Source: Actinomadura macra NBRC 14102 | GTDB lineage: Bacteria > Actinomycetota > Actinomycetes > Streptosporangiales > Streptosporangiaceae | Assembly (NCBI RefSeq): GCF_001552215.1 | Contig: NZ_BCQT01000034.1 | Location: 1-49,554 of the forward strand | Length of the DNA: 49,554 nt | Direction of reading: 5' to 3' | In this document: positions 16,209 to 24,660 of the stretch, one piece after another | How positions within the stretch are numbered: position 1 is the stretch's first letter | Layout of the letters: the number at the start of each line of letters is the position of its first letter | Position numbers and translations under genes: made by a program | Notes under the pieces: generated by a model | What the model was told of the DNA's origin: nothing | Seen by the model: only the letters and a program-made list of their open reading frames with translations | The model's database searches: none

Positions 16209-17852
16209 TCATCGGCTGTGCCCGGTGATCGGTGCCTCGATGAGCAGCGGGCCGGTGAGGTCCTTCACCGAGGCCACCGCGTCCCGCAACTCGGCGGCCG
16301 ACCCGGCCCGCAGCGCATCCATGCCGAACACGCGGGCGGCGCTCTGCCAGTCCAGCGCCGGGGGCGAGAGGTCCATGCCGACGTAGCGGCCGTGCTCCGC
16401 CGAGGCGCCCTTGCCCTCGTCGAGGGTGTTCTTGAGGGTGCGGTACTCCCCGTTGTTCATGACGACGAACGCGACCGGGACCTGGTAGCGGGACGCGCTC
16501 CACAGGCCTTGGAGGCCGAACATCGCGCACCCGTCGCCGAGCACCGCGACCACCGGGCGGCTGGGGTCCGCCAGGCGGGTGCCGATCGCCGCGCCGATGC
16601 CCCAGCCGAGGCCGCCGCCGACGGCGTGCACGTAGGAACCCGGCCTGTCCTGCCGCAGGACGGCCCGCAACGCCAGCCCCGCGGTGATCGCCTCCTCCAC
16701 GACGACCGCGTCCTCGGGGAGCCCGTCGGCGACGGCGTGCGCCGCGGCGCGCGGGTCCATCGGGGCGGGACCGTAGGCGGCACGAGCCGCGGCCTCCGCC
16801 TCGGCCTTGGTCCGGGCCGTGATCGCGCCGATCCGCTCGATGCGCTCGCGTGCGGACGGCACTCGCCCGTCCAACTCGTCGGCGAGGGCCAGGAGTGTTC
16901 CCCTCAGATCGCCTGTGAGCCCGTGCCGGACCGCGAAGTTACGGCCGATCTCCGCCGGGTCCTCGTCCACCTGGACGATGTCCAGCCCGTCGGGGACGGC
17001 CGACCCCGGCGTGTAGTGGTGCGGCATGAACGCGTGGCAGCCGACGATGAGCGCGACGTCGTGCGCCGCCAGCTTCTCGCGGATCACGGCGTTGCGGGGC
17101 AGGAGCATGCCCGCGTACAGGGGATGCCCGCCGGGGAAGTCGACGCCGTCGTTCATCGGCTGGTGGTAGACGGTCGCGCCGAGACGCTCGGCCACCGCGA
17201 CCAGCGGCTGTACCGCGCCCGTCCGGCCCACCGCGTCGCCCGCGATCACCACGGGCCGCTCCGCGGACGCCAGCAACGCCGCGGCGTCCGCGGCGCCGGC
17301 CACGGCCGCGCCGGGGCCCGACACCGGGGAGCGCGCGGGTACCGTCACGTCCGTGTCCTCCTCCAGGAGGTCCATCGGGACCGACACCAGCACCGGCCCG
17401 GCCGGGGGCCGCGTGGCGAGCGCGAACGCGCGCCGCAGGACGATCGGGAGGTCGTGGGCGTGCTGGACCTCGATGGCCGACTTGGTCGCCGCCGACGCCA
17501 GCCCGACGAGGTCTCCCGACAGCATCGGGTCCTGGATGAGGTGGCGGCGGTCCTGCTGGCCCGCAACGATCACCAGCGGAGTGCGTGAGCGCAGCGCGTT
17601 CAGCATCCCGATCAACCCGTTGGCGACACCCGCCGCCACGTGCAGGCTGACGAAGGCCGGGCGGCGCGACGCGCGCGCGTACCCGTCGGCCATGGCGACG
17701 ACGGACCCTTCCTGGAGCCCGAGGACGTACTCCAGGTCCGGCGCCTCCACCAGCGCGTCCATCAGCGGGAGCTCGGTCGTGCCGGGGTTGCCGAAGATCC
17801 GGGTCACGCCCTCGTCCCGGATGATCTCCAGCAGCGCCTCGATCGGCCTCAT
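16209..17852 (-). CDS. Thiamine-diphosphate decarboxylase, benzoylformate decarboxylase-like
   Basis: 547 residues. It has the ThDP-enzyme layout: N-terminal Pyr domain with GNPGTTELPL and cofactor-activating E48 (LQEGSVVAMADGYAR), a central domain, and a C-terminal PP domain with GDGCAMFGLQGLW...NN, the GDG-NN motif. Compared with benzoylformate decarboxylase, the two active-site histidines seem kept (H71 in SLHVAAG and a His in FMPHHYTPG), while the substrate-binding Ser26 is replaced by Thr25. It would decarboxylate an aryl or branched 2-keto acid to an aldehyde. It follows the SDR gene by 19 bases, so the two are probably co-transcribed. The exact substrate is open; acetolactate synthase-like activity is less likely because of the two His. 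Confidence 0.8.
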   Translation of the reverse strand: MRPIEALLEIIRDEGVTRIFGNPGTTELPLMDALVEAPDLEYVLGLQEGSVVAMADGYARASRRPAFVSLHVAAGVANGLIGMLNALRSRTPLVIVAGQQDRRHLIQDPMLSGDLVGLASAATKSAIEVQHAHDLPIVLRRAFALATRPPAGPVLVSVPMDLLEEDTDVTVPARSPVSGPGAAVAGAADAAALLASAERPVVIAGDAVGRTGAVQPLVAVAERLGATVYHQPMNDGVDFPGGHPLYAGMLLPRNAVIREKLAAHDVALIVGCHAFMPHHYTPGSAVPDGLDIVQVDEDPAEIGRNFAVRHGLTGDLRGTLLALADELDGRVPSARERIERIGAITARTKAEAEAAARAAYGPAPMDPRAAAHAVADGLPEDAVVVEEAITAGLALRAVLRQDRPGSYVHAVGGGLGWGIGAAIGTRLADPSRPVVAVLGDGCAMFGLQGLWSASRYQVPVAFVVMNNGEYRTLKNTLDEGKGASAEHGRYVGMDLSPPALDWQSAARVFGMDALRAGSAAELRDAVASVKDLTGPLLIEAPITGHSR

Positions 17853-17871
17853 GTTCTCGTCTTCCTGCCCT

Positions 17872-18627
17872 TCAGTGCTTGGCGGATCCGCCGTCGACGT
17901 TGATCGTCTGGCCGGTGAGGAAGCCGCTGCCCTCGTCGCACACGTACAGCAACGTGGACACGAGGTCGGCCGGCTCCTCGACGTGGGGGACGACCTGGAG
18001 GTCGCGGACCCGTTCGAACCCGCCGTCCGCGCCGGTGGTGCGCGCGGCGGTCTCGGTCCGGGTCAGGCCGGGCGAGATCGCGTTCACGGTGATCCCGTAA
18101 CCGCCGACCGCGCTCGCCAGCGCGCGGGTGAACCCGACCAGCCCCGCCTTGGACGTGGTGTAGGCGACGAGGTCGGGCGGCCCGAGGAACACCACCGCCG
18201 AGGCGATGTTCACCACCCTTCCCCAGCCCGCGGCCTTCATGTGGGGGAGAGCGGCCCGCGCGACGAGGAACGGGCCGTCCAGGTTCACCCGCATGATCCG
18301 GCGCCAGTCCTCCAGCGTCGTCTTCTCGAAGGGCATCGGCGGGTAGATCCCGGCATTGTTGACCACGATGTGCAGCCCCCCGAAGCGGCCGGCGGCCTCC
18401 TCTACGGCGGCCTCCACCTCGTCCGGGTCGGTCACGTCGGCGCGCAGCGGGTGGAACCGGCCACCGCCGATCCGCTCTGCTGTATCCGACATGTCGGCCA
18501 GGTCGAGCCCCGCGACCCAGTGCCCGCGCGCGGCCAGGGCGATCGCGAACTCGCGCCCCAGCCCTCCCGCGGCACCGGTGACGAGGGCGACCCTCTGCGC
18601 TCCGTTCCCCGACGGCGTCTCGCTCAT
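17872..18627 (-). CDS. Short-chain dehydrogenase/reductase
   Basis: 251 residues from the ATG at 18627. The Rossmann motif is TGAAGGLG (residues 17-24), then NNAG, the catalytic Ser in NIASAVVF, and YTTSK with Tyr and Lys. The C-terminus SGFLTGQTINVDGG is typical of classical SDRs. D in LDLADMSDT after the second strand suggests NAD(H) rather than NADP(H). It is the first gene of a probable operon with the ThDP decarboxylase (19 bases apart) and IclR. With a benzoylformate-decarboxylase partner, a role such as oxidising a hydroxy acid such as mandelate or reducing the aldehyde product is possible, but this is inference. Confidence 0.9.
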   Translation of the reverse strand: MSETPSGNGAQRVALVTGAAGGLGREFAIALAARGHWVAGLDLADMSDTAERIGGGRFHPLRADVTDPDEVEAAVEEAAGRFGGLHIVVNNAGIYPPMPFEKTTLEDWRRIMRVNLDGPFLVARAALPHMKAAGWGRVVNIASAVVFLGPPDLVAYTTSKAGLVGFTRALASAVGGYGITVNAISPGLTRTETAARTTGADGGFERVRDLQVVPHVEEPADLVSTLLYVCDEGSGFLTGQTINVDGGSAKH

Positions 18628-19054
18628 GGAGGTCAGAGTGGGGCCGGGCACGCCATAGCGACAAGGCACCGTTTTCACTCACTGGAACGGGTCCCTTGTC
18701 GGGACATGGCGTGCGTCACATGCTCGCCGCATGTCCGCTCCCCAGTCGTCCGCCGCACCGGGCACAGCGCACGACAAGGAGGGGTCCTCCGTGTCGCGCC
18801 GGGTGCGGTGCCGCGAGGTCACCGTGAGGCTCGGGGAGTCCGCTTGCGAGGCCATCCCCTCGGCCGCCGCCCCGCCCCGCCCCGGCGGGGCGGCGGCCTC
18901 CCGCACCGGGTCATGCTGTGTCGCCTTCATCCGGGCCATGCCATCGTGTGCCGGCCTACCGGCGCGGCCGCATCGTCGACACCCGTGCGGGCGAGCGCAT
19001 CACCGAGCCGAAGCATAGCCTGGCCATGAACGCCGGCTTCGCCGCCGGCTGAAG
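18628..19054. other. Upstream region of the SDR operon with a large hairpin
   Basis: No supported gene. GC-rich ORFs on both strands (18679-19029) have no known domain. A perfect 15-base inverted repeat, GGCCGCCGCCCCGCC with its complement, spans 18862-18898 around a 7-base loop and may stop transcription or merely reflect local GC. The promoter for the SDR operon should lie near 18640-18730, where GGAACGGGTCCCTTGTCGGG is found, but I cannot fix it. Confidence 0.45.
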
Positions 19055-19096
19055 CGCGCCGTCCCGCTGGTTGGACGCGTCCGGCGGGACGGCGCG
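19055..19096. terminator. Terminator hairpin downstream of the LLM monooxygenase gene
   Basis: A perfect 13-base stem, CGCGCCGTCCCGC (19055-19067) with GCGGGACGGCGCG (19084-19096), lies 17 bases after the stop of the minus-strand gene. It lacks a T-run, as is common in actinomycetes. Confidence 0.7.
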
Positions 19097-19112
19097 GCCC
19101 CTCGGTAGCCCG

Positions 19113-20063
19113 TCAGCGGCCCGTCAGCAGATCGACGACCGGGGCGAACAGCTCCATGTGCGTGTCCGAGACGAGGTAGTAGCTGAAGCCGTACCGCTCG
19201 CGGCGCGCGGTCATCTGCTCGGCCATGTGCTCGGGCGGGCCGACGAACTGGGACGGCATGTCCAGGACGAGCTCCGCCGAGGACGTGCCCCAGCCGCGCA
19301 GCACCGCCGTCCGCGCCGCCGCGGCCCGGGGGTCGGGGCCGAACACCGGCGACACCAGCATGCTCAGCTCGACGTCGCGCCCGGCGGCGGCCTCACGGAC
19401 CCAGCCGACCTTGCGGGCGATGGTGTCGGGTAGCCGTTCGGAGATCTCCTCGGAGATCGTCCCCTCGGGGAGCGCGCGGGGCAGGATGCCGACGGTGTCG
19501 GCGAGCCGCCCGCCGATGCCGAGCATGCGCCTGCTGCCGGCGCCGACGAGGAGCGGGAGGCGCCGCCCAGGGCGGGGGAACACCGTCAGGCCGTCGATCC
19601 GGTAGTGCTCTCCGGCGAAGGTGGTCTTCACACCGGCCAGCAGGCTCCCCAGGACGCGGAGAGACTCCTCCAGCCGCCCTACCCTCGTCCCTGGCGCATC
19701 GAACGACATCCCGGCCAGCTCGTACTCCTCGCGCAGCCAGCCCGCGCCGAGACCCAGCTCGAACCGGCCCCCCGACACGTGATCGAGGGTCGCGGCCTCC
19801 TTGGCGAGCATCACCGGGTGCCGGAAGTCGTTGGACAGGACCATCGTGCCCAGCCGCAGCGTGCTCGTCGCGCCCGCCGCCGCCGTCAGCGCGATCAGCG
19901 GCGCGAGCTGGTCGCCGAAGGGCTCGGTCACATAGTGGTCCCGCAGCGTCAGCGTCGCGTACCCGAGGTGCTCGGCACGCCGCGCGGTCGTGACCAGCTC
20001 GTCCACCGAGCGGATCGATTCGCCCACGACGCCGAAGCGGAAGGAGCGCCTGTGTTCGTCCAT
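19113..20063 (-). CDS. F420-dependent LLM-class oxidoreductase (TIGR03621-like)
   Basis: 316 residues from the ATG at 20063 (MDEHRRSFRFGVVGES). The pattern fits the MSMEG_2516/TIGR03621 group of luciferase-like monooxygenases: FRFGVV, ARRAEHLGYATLTLRDHY, TSTLRLGTMVLSNDFRHPVMLAKEAATLDHVSGGRFELGLGAGW, and LPLLVGAGSRRML. The single-domain TIM barrel uses reduced F420 or FMN; F420 is inferred from the subgroup. The substrate is unknown. It stands alone, with its own terminator, and runs divergently from the DUF3311-symporter pair; the two starts are 170 bases apart and may share control. Confidence 0.9.
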   Translation of the reverse strand: MDEHRRSFRFGVVGESIRSVDELVTTARRAEHLGYATLTLRDHYVTEPFGDQLAPLIALTAAAGATSTLRLGTMVLSNDFRHPVMLAKEAATLDHVSGGRFELGLGAGWLREEYELAGMSFDAPGTRVGRLEESLRVLGSLLAGVKTTFAGEHYRIDGLTVFPRPGRRLPLLVGAGSRRMLGIGGRLADTVGILPRALPEGTISEEISERLPDTIARKVGWVREAAAGRDVELSMLVSPVFGPDPRAAAARTAVLRGWGTSSAELVLDMPSQFVGPPEHMAEQMTARRERYGFSYYLVSDTHMELFAPVVDLLTGR

Positions 20064-20233
20064 GGGACGAGCCTGCCGCCTGGGTGCACCTTCCCGCTGG
20101 CAGGAATCCGACGCCGGGTTCGGGGCCGCGAACCGAAACGCGGAGAGAGGCTGGCCTCCGCCGGGGACAGATCGCAAACTTGCCGGGGGCTCAGTCGCCC
20201 TGGCCGTTCGTTCCCCGGCCCTGGAGGTCACAC

Positions 20234-20464
20234 GTGAGTGAATCGTCCCCTGCCCGCACGCCCTCGGTGAGGAAGATCGCGGCCGGTGCGCTGCTGGTCG
20301 TCCCGTTCGCCGTCTACCTGGCCGTGCCGAGCTATGCCAAGGAGGGCCCGCGTCTCGCGGGCTTCCCCTTCTTCTACTGGTGGCAGCTCCTGTGGGTGGT
20401 GCTGACCGCTTTCTGCATCGGTGGCGCCCACCTGCTCACCCGCAAGCGGGGTGACACCAAGTGA
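20234..20464 (+). CDS. DUF3311 membrane protein, small symporter subunit
   Basis: 76 residues from the GTG at 20234, preceded by GGAGG at 20223-20227. Two membrane segments are clear: AAGALLVVPFAVYLAVP and WQLLWVVLTAFCIGGAHLL, with the DUF3311 hallmark FPFFYWWQLLWV between. Its stop overlaps the symporter start by four bases (GTGA). DUF3311 proteins regularly precede solute:sodium symporters and are thought to be accessory subunits. Confidence 0.9.
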   Translation: MSESSPARTPSVRKIAAGALLVVPFAVYLAVPSYAKEGPRLAGFPFFYWWQLLWVVLTAFCIGGAHLLTRKRGDTK

Positions 20465-22095
20465 AGGACGTCAATGGCGTCGAGCTCACCATCTTCGTCT
20501 TCTTCTTCGCCGTCGTGACCGTGGTCGGCTTCGCGGCGGCCCGCTGGCGGCGCGGCCAGACGCTGATGCACCTGGACGAATGGGGTCTCGGCGGGCGGAG
20601 CTTCGGCACGTTCGTCACCTGGTTCCTGCTGGGCGGTGACCTCTACAGCGCCTACACCTTCATCGCCGTTCCGTCCGCCGTGTTCGCGGGCGGCGCGATG
20701 GGCTTCTGGGCCGTGCCGTACGGGGCCATCGCCTATCCGATCGTCTTCTTGATCGGCCCGCGCCTGTGGTCGGTGGCGCACCGGCACAGGTACGTGACCG
20801 CCGCCGACTTCGTCCGCGGGCGCTACGGGTCGAAGTCGCTCGGGCTCGCCGTGGCGCTCACCGGGATCTTGGCGATGATGCCCTACATCGCGCTGCAGCT
20901 CGTCGGCATTCAGGCGGTCCTCACCGTCATGGGCGTGGCCGGCTCGGGCTGGACCAAGGACCTACCGCTGTTCATCGCGTTCGGGCTGCTGGCCGCCTAC
21001 ACCTACACCTCGGGGCTGCGGGCACCCGCGCTCATCTCGTTCGTCAAGGACGCGATGATCTACCTGGTGATCATCGTCGCGATCGTCTACATCCCGACGA
21101 GACTCGGCGGATGGGACAGCATCTTCGACGAGGCCGGAACGGCGCTGGCCAAACCGAATCCGGCGACCGGCAAGCCCGCCGGCTCGCTGTTCACCACCGA
21201 CATGACGCACTGGGCGTACGGGACGCTGGCGCTCGGTTCGTCGCTGGCCCTGTTCATCTATCCGCACAGCGTGACCGGCGCGCTCGCCGCCGGACGCCGC
21301 GACGTGATCAGGCGGAACGCCGCCCTGCTGCCCGCCTACTCCCTGCTGCTCGGACTTCTCGCGCTCCTCGGTTACATGGCCCTGGCCCACCCCGGCACCG
21401 CGACCGCGGTGCAGCGGGCGGGCAACCCGCAACTCGCGGTGCCCGAGCTGTTCGACCAGATCTTCCCCAGCTGGTTCGCCGGGATCGCGTTCGCCGCGAT
21501 CGGCGTCGGCGCGCTGGTGCCCGCGGCGATCATGTCGATCGCCGCGTCCAACCTGTTCACCCGCAACGTCTACGGCGCGTTCCTTCGCCCGGCGGCGGGG
21601 CCCGAGGAGGAGACGCGGGTGTCGCAACTGGCGTCGTTGCTGGTCAAGGTGGGGGCGCTGGTGTTCGTCCTCGGTTTCGACAAGTCGCTGGCGATCAACC
21701 TGCAGTTGCTCGGCGGGATCTGGGTCGTGCAGACGTTCCCGTCCATCGGCGTCGGCCTGTACACGCGGTGGCTGCACCGGTGGGGGCTGCTGGCGGGCTG
21801 GGCGGTCGGGATGGCCTACGGGACGATCACCGCCTACACCACGTCCTCGCCCACACAAGAGCATTTCGGCTCGCCCCTCGCCGACATCCCGTTCGTCGGC
21901 CACACCGGCTATATCGCGCTGACCGCGTTCGTGTTGAACATGCTCGTCGCCGTGGCGGTCACCGCGGTGCTCCGGGCGTTCGACGTCCCCGCCGGGGCGG
22001 ACGAGACGAGCGAGGACGATTACACCGCCGACGCGGACGGCGCGCTCACCACTCCGGAGGACCCCGGCCGTCCGCTCACTGGCCGTACGGTCTGA
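20461..22095 (+). CDS. Sodium:solute symporter (MctP/monocarboxylate-type)
   Basis: 544 residues with about 13 membrane segments. Family landmarks include GLGGRSFGTFVTWFLLGGDLYSAYTF near residue 42-67 (the core TM1/TM2 region of SSS transporters), RYVTAADFVRGRYGSKSLG and GALVPAAIMSIAASNLFTRNVYG. Together with the DUF3311 protein encoded just upstream, it resembles the MctP-like monocarboxylate and amino-acid uptake systems. It sits in the cytoplasmic membrane and takes up a small organic acid with Na+ or H+. Pyruvate, lactate or an aromatic keto acid are candidates; the nearby IclR-regulated decarboxylase genes make the last attractive but unproven. The C-terminal 40 residues are acidic and cytoplasmic. 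Confidence 0.9.
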   Translation: MKDVNGVELTIFVFFFAVVTVVGFAAARWRRGQTLMHLDEWGLGGRSFGTFVTWFLLGGDLYSAYTFIAVPSAVFAGGAMGFWAVPYGAIAYPIVFLIGPRLWSVAHRHRYVTAADFVRGRYGSKSLGLAVALTGILAMMPYIALQLVGIQAVLTVMGVAGSGWTKDLPLFIAFGLLAAYTYTSGLRAPALISFVKDAMIYLVIIVAIVYIPTRLGGWDSIFDEAGTALAKPNPATGKPAGSLFTTDMTHWAYGTLALGSSLALFIYPHSVTGALAAGRRDVIRRNAALLPAYSLLLGLLALLGYMALAHPGTATAVQRAGNPQLAVPELFDQIFPSWFAGIAFAAIGVGALVPAAIMSIAASNLFTRNVYGAFLRPAAGPEEETRVSQLASLLVKVGALVFVLGFDKSLAINLQLLGGIWVVQTFPSIGVGLYTRWLHRWGLLAGWAVGMAYGTITAYTTSSPTQEHFGSPLADIPFVGHTGYIALTAFVLNMLVAVAVTAVLRAFDVPAGADETSEDDYTADADGALTTPEDPGRPLTGRTV

Positions 22096-22207
22096 CGCCC
22101 GGACGTTGTCGACCGGCGGACCGGGGCGAGCGGCTCGGTCGCCGTCCGTGCGGCGTAAGGGCGTCACCGTCTACCCCGGTTCCACCGGTCACCTTCAAGG
22201 CTGCGCT

Positions 22208-22241
22208 CCGGCGCCCGGATCCGCAAGGCCCCAGGCGCCGG
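22208..22241. terminator. Candidate hairpin between convergent genes
   Basis: CCGGCGCC (22208-22215) and GGCGCCGG (22234-22241) frame an 18-base loop between the symporter (plus) and the GNAT gene (minus). Weak evidence for a terminator. Confidence 0.35.
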
Positions 22242-22268
22242 GTGCGGGCCGGGACGCCGAGCCACGGG

Positions 22269-22781
22269 TCAGGGGGCGGCGCCGACCCGCTGTGAGAGCA
22301 ACCGCCCCGGCCATTCCCCGACCGTGAACTCCAGAACAGGCTCGAAGCCGTTGCGGCGGTAGTACTCGACCAGCCGCCCGTCCCCGCCGCCGTAGCAGTC
22401 GACGCGGACCAGGTCGACGCCCCGCCCGCGCGCCTCGTCCCGCGCCTTGCCGATCAGCGCGCCACCTACCCCGTACCCGGTGAACGCGCGATCGGTGACC
22501 AGCAGCGTGATGTACAACTCCGGCTCGTCGATGGCGTCGACGTAGTACGGCGGCTCCGGCGACACGGCCATGATCCCTGCGGATCGACCGCCGACCTCCG
22601 CCACCCAGATCTCGTCGGACCGGGTGATGCCGGTGATCCGCTCCACCCGCTGTGGGCTGGACGACCAGGGCTCGGTGCCCCACTGGCCCGCGCGCCCGTT
22701 CGCCACGAGCCAGGCCACCGCACCGTCCAGCATCGCCAAGATCATCGGCACGTCCTCCGTGCAGCCCCTGCGGATCTCCAT
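22269..22781 (-). CDS. GNAT acetyltransferase
   Basis: 170 residues from the ATG at 22781, with GAGGAGGTGCG directly before it. The N-terminus (MEIRRGCTEDVPMILAMLDGAVAWL) is followed by WGTEPWSSSPQRVERI, then IWVAEVGGRSAGIMAVSPEPPYYV and LYITLLVTDRAFTGYGVGGALIGKARDEARGRGV, in which GYGVGG forms the acetyl-CoA loop. The ending (VDCYGGGDGRLVEYYRRNGFEPV) is the standard last strand and helix. Substrate unknown. It stands on its own between the symporter and the phosphotransferase gene; the stop of the latter is 64 bases upstream. Confidence 0.85.
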   Translation of the reverse strand: MEIRRGCTEDVPMILAMLDGAVAWLVANGRAGQWGTEPWSSSPQRVERITGITRSDEIWVAEVGGRSAGIMAVSPEPPYYVDAIDEPELYITLLVTDRAFTGYGVGGALIGKARDEARGRGVDLVRVDCYGGGDGRLVEYYRRNGFEPVLEFTVGEWPGRLLSQRVGAAP

Positions 22782-22845
22782 CGCACCTCCTCGTGCACTT
22801 CGATCTTCGCAGAGTCGCCCGCGCCCGGGCCCGCGTTCACCGGCC

Positions 22846-23910
22846 TCACGAGGCGGTGAGGTCCCGGGCGCGGCGCAGGAGGTCGAGGGTGATGCCGTGG
22901 AGGAGGTCACCGGTCTCCTTCGGCGCCCTCCCGGCGCACGCGCGGGCGTGGGTGCCCTCCAAGACGATGCCGAGCTTGAAGCACGCCAGTACCGCGTACC
23001 AGGTGATGGACGAGAGATCGCGACCGGCCACGGCGTCCGCCCGTCCGGCGTAGGCGGCGATGAGCTCGTCCGGAATGGGCAGACCGCCGGCGGCGCCCAG
23101 GGGGCCGGCGAGGGCGGCGCCGGCGCCGTCGTCGTCGGGCCAGGTGGCCAGCAGCCAGCCTAGGTCGAGCAGCGGGTCGCCGATCGTGCACATTTCCCAG
23201 TCGACGATCGCGGCGACCTCCGGGCCGCCGAAGGAGTACATCAGGTTCGCCAGGTGATAGTCACCGTGCATGATGCCGGGGCGCCACATCGCGGGACGGT
23301 GCGCGTCCAGCCAGGCGGCGACCTCGTCCAGGCCGGGGATCTCGGGTCCCGCGTACCCGTCAAGCGCGCCGTAGGACTCGAGCTCCGCTGTCCAGCGGTC
23401 TACCTGCCGCTCCAGGAATCCCTCCGGCCGCCCGAAATCGGCGAGGCCCACGGCCTCGTGGTCCACCGCCGCGAGGGCTGACAGAGCACGTGCGGCGTTC
23501 AGGCCCATCTCGCGGCGGATGGAAGAGTCGCCCAGGTGCAGGTCTGGCAGGGTGACCGACCCGTTGAAGCCGTTGACCGGTGTCATCAGGTAGAAGACCG
23601 CACCACCCATCACGTCTTCGTCCGGACACGCGGCGATCAGGCGCGGCGCCGGGACGTCGGTGCCGTCCAGGGCCGCCAGCACGCGGGCCTCGCGGCGCAG
23701 GACGTCGTTCGTCCTGGCGCGCAGGTGCCGGGGGCCGCGCCGGAGCACGTAGTCGCGGCCGCCCCTGCGGAAGCGGATCAGGGTGTTCTGCGTTCCGCCG
23801 GTCAGCGGCGCGACGTCCTCGAACGGACCGCCGGGAAGGCCCTGCGTGTCCATCCAATCGGCCAGCACGGCGAAATCCACGAGCGCGGTGTCGATCTGCT
23901 CAGGCTGCAC
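22846..23910 (-). CDS. APH-like phosphotransferase family protein
   Basis: 354 residues. It has the choline-kinase/aminoglycoside-phosphotransferase fold of the group near acyl-CoA dehydrogenase ACAD10/11: LTGGTQNTLIRFRRGGRDYVLRRGP in the N-lobe, EARVLAAL, and the catalytic loop MHGDYHLANLMYSF, then the metal-binding IVDWEMCTIGDPLLDLGWLLATW. Those carry the catalytic Asp and Asn and the DFG-equivalent Asp. Members phosphorylate small molecules such as hydroxyacyl-CoA. Here no acyl-CoA dehydrogenase is adjacent, so the substrate is open. It runs against the VOC gene, whose start is 219 bases away. Confidence 0.85.
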   Translation of the reverse strand: MQPEQIDTALVDFAVLADWMDTQGLPGGPFEDVAPLTGGTQNTLIRFRRGGRDYVLRRGPRHLRARTNDVLRREARVLAALDGTDVPAPRLIAACPDEDVMGGAVFYLMTPVNGFNGSVTLPDLHLGDSSIRREMGLNAARALSALAAVDHEAVGLADFGRPEGFLERQVDRWTAELESYGALDGYAGPEIPGLDEVAAWLDAHRPAMWRPGIMHGDYHLANLMYSFGGPEVAAIVDWEMCTIGDPLLDLGWLLATWPDDDGAGAALAGPLGAAGGLPIPDELIAAYAGRADAVAGRDLSSITWYAVLACFKLGIVLEGTHARACAGRAPKETGDLLHGITLDLLRRARDLTAS

Positions 23911-24057
23911 GGCGGGTTCCTTCCACGGAGAAACACCGGAGAGTAGTGGTGCGTGCTGCCCTTACCTACCCAGGAAAGAAGGCCCGCGAGCAGACCACTG
24001 TCCATCGGCACGAGTCTTCGCGCGCGGCCGTGCCTCGCGCGCCGGGACGAGGTCACA

Positions 24058-24069
24058 TTCGTCCAAGAC
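24058..24069 (+). promoter_or_regulatory. Copy A of the TTCGTCCAAGAC motif, upstream of the VOC gene
   Basis: CATTCGTCCAAGACG here is identical to the copy upstream of the O-methyltransferase gene. About ten bases on, CCGGGAAC-GGC-GCCT is also shared with that copy, but the spacing from CAAGAC to CCT is six bases longer and no TAGCGT follows. The VOC start is 60 bases downstream. Confidence 0.6.
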
Positions 24070-24128
24070 GATGGTGTTCCGGGAACGGCAGCCTGGGCAT
24101 GTCAACCAGGATGACCAGGGAGGACGAC

Positions 24129-24491
24129 ATGACCAGCGAGATCCGCCGGACCTTCTACCCGCTGATCAATTGCGCCGATCCCGCCACGGCCATGGAGTGG
24201 CTGGAAAAGGCGTTCGGCTTCACCCCGTACGGTGTGCACAAGGACGACTCGGGGAAGATCGTGCACGCCGAGATGCTCTACGACACCGGGATCTTCATGT
24301 TCGGCATCGGCGCGCCCGGCACGTCGGCGATCTACGTCGCCGTCGATGACCCCGATGCTCATCACGACCGGGCCAAGGCGGCGGGGGCCGAGATCTTCCG
24401 GGAGCTCACCGACCAGGACTACGGCTCCCGTGACTACGCCGCCCACGACCAGGACGGCAACGAGTGGTACTTCGGCACCTACCGCCCCTGA
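24129..24491 (+). CDS. VOC superfamily (glyoxalase/bleomycin-resistance-like) protein
   Basis: 120 residues from the ATG at 24129, with GGGAGGAC just upstream. It contains one glyoxalase fold of two beta-alpha-beta3 halves: FYPLINCADPATAMEWLEKAFGF, then VHAEMLYDTGIFMFG, and IYVAVDDPDAHHDRAKAAGAEIFRELTDQDYGSRDYAAHDQDGNEWYFGTY. The His in VHAEM and the Glu of NEWYFG are likely metal ligands. VOC enzymes include isomerases, dioxygenases and drug-binding proteins, so the activity is not fixed. The motif shared with other AraC-linked genes lies upstream. Alternative ATGs further upstream lack a good ribosome site. Confidence 0.85.
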   Translation: MTSEIRRTFYPLINCADPATAMEWLEKAFGFTPYGVHKDDSGKIVHAEMLYDTGIFMFGIGAPGTSAIYVAVDDPDAHHDRAKAAGAEIFRELTDQDYGSRDYAAHDQDGNEWYFGTYRP

Positions 24492-24660
24492 ACCGGCGAT
24501 ATTGAGGGGCTTCCAGCCGGTTGCCGGTGCTACGGTGCCGGAGCCGGCCGCGGGACTTCGGTGCGACTTCCGGAACCCGCCTTTTCAGCGATGATTCGCC
24601 GCTCGTGCCCTCATTCCCCGGCCGGCCCCCCGACCCCTTCCGGCCGACCACGGGAAGCCC

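Noticed and set aside
18956..19051. Short frame ending ERITEPKHSLAMNAGFAAG, resembling the tail of a condensing enzyme
   Set aside because: Too short, no upstream domain in any frame, and likely to be chance.
24492..24660. Possible Y RNA gene in front of the Ro60-like gene
   Set aside because: Several GC hairpins, but no tRNA-like T-loop (GGTTCRA pattern) or Y-RNA stem could be found by eye. A covariance search would decide.
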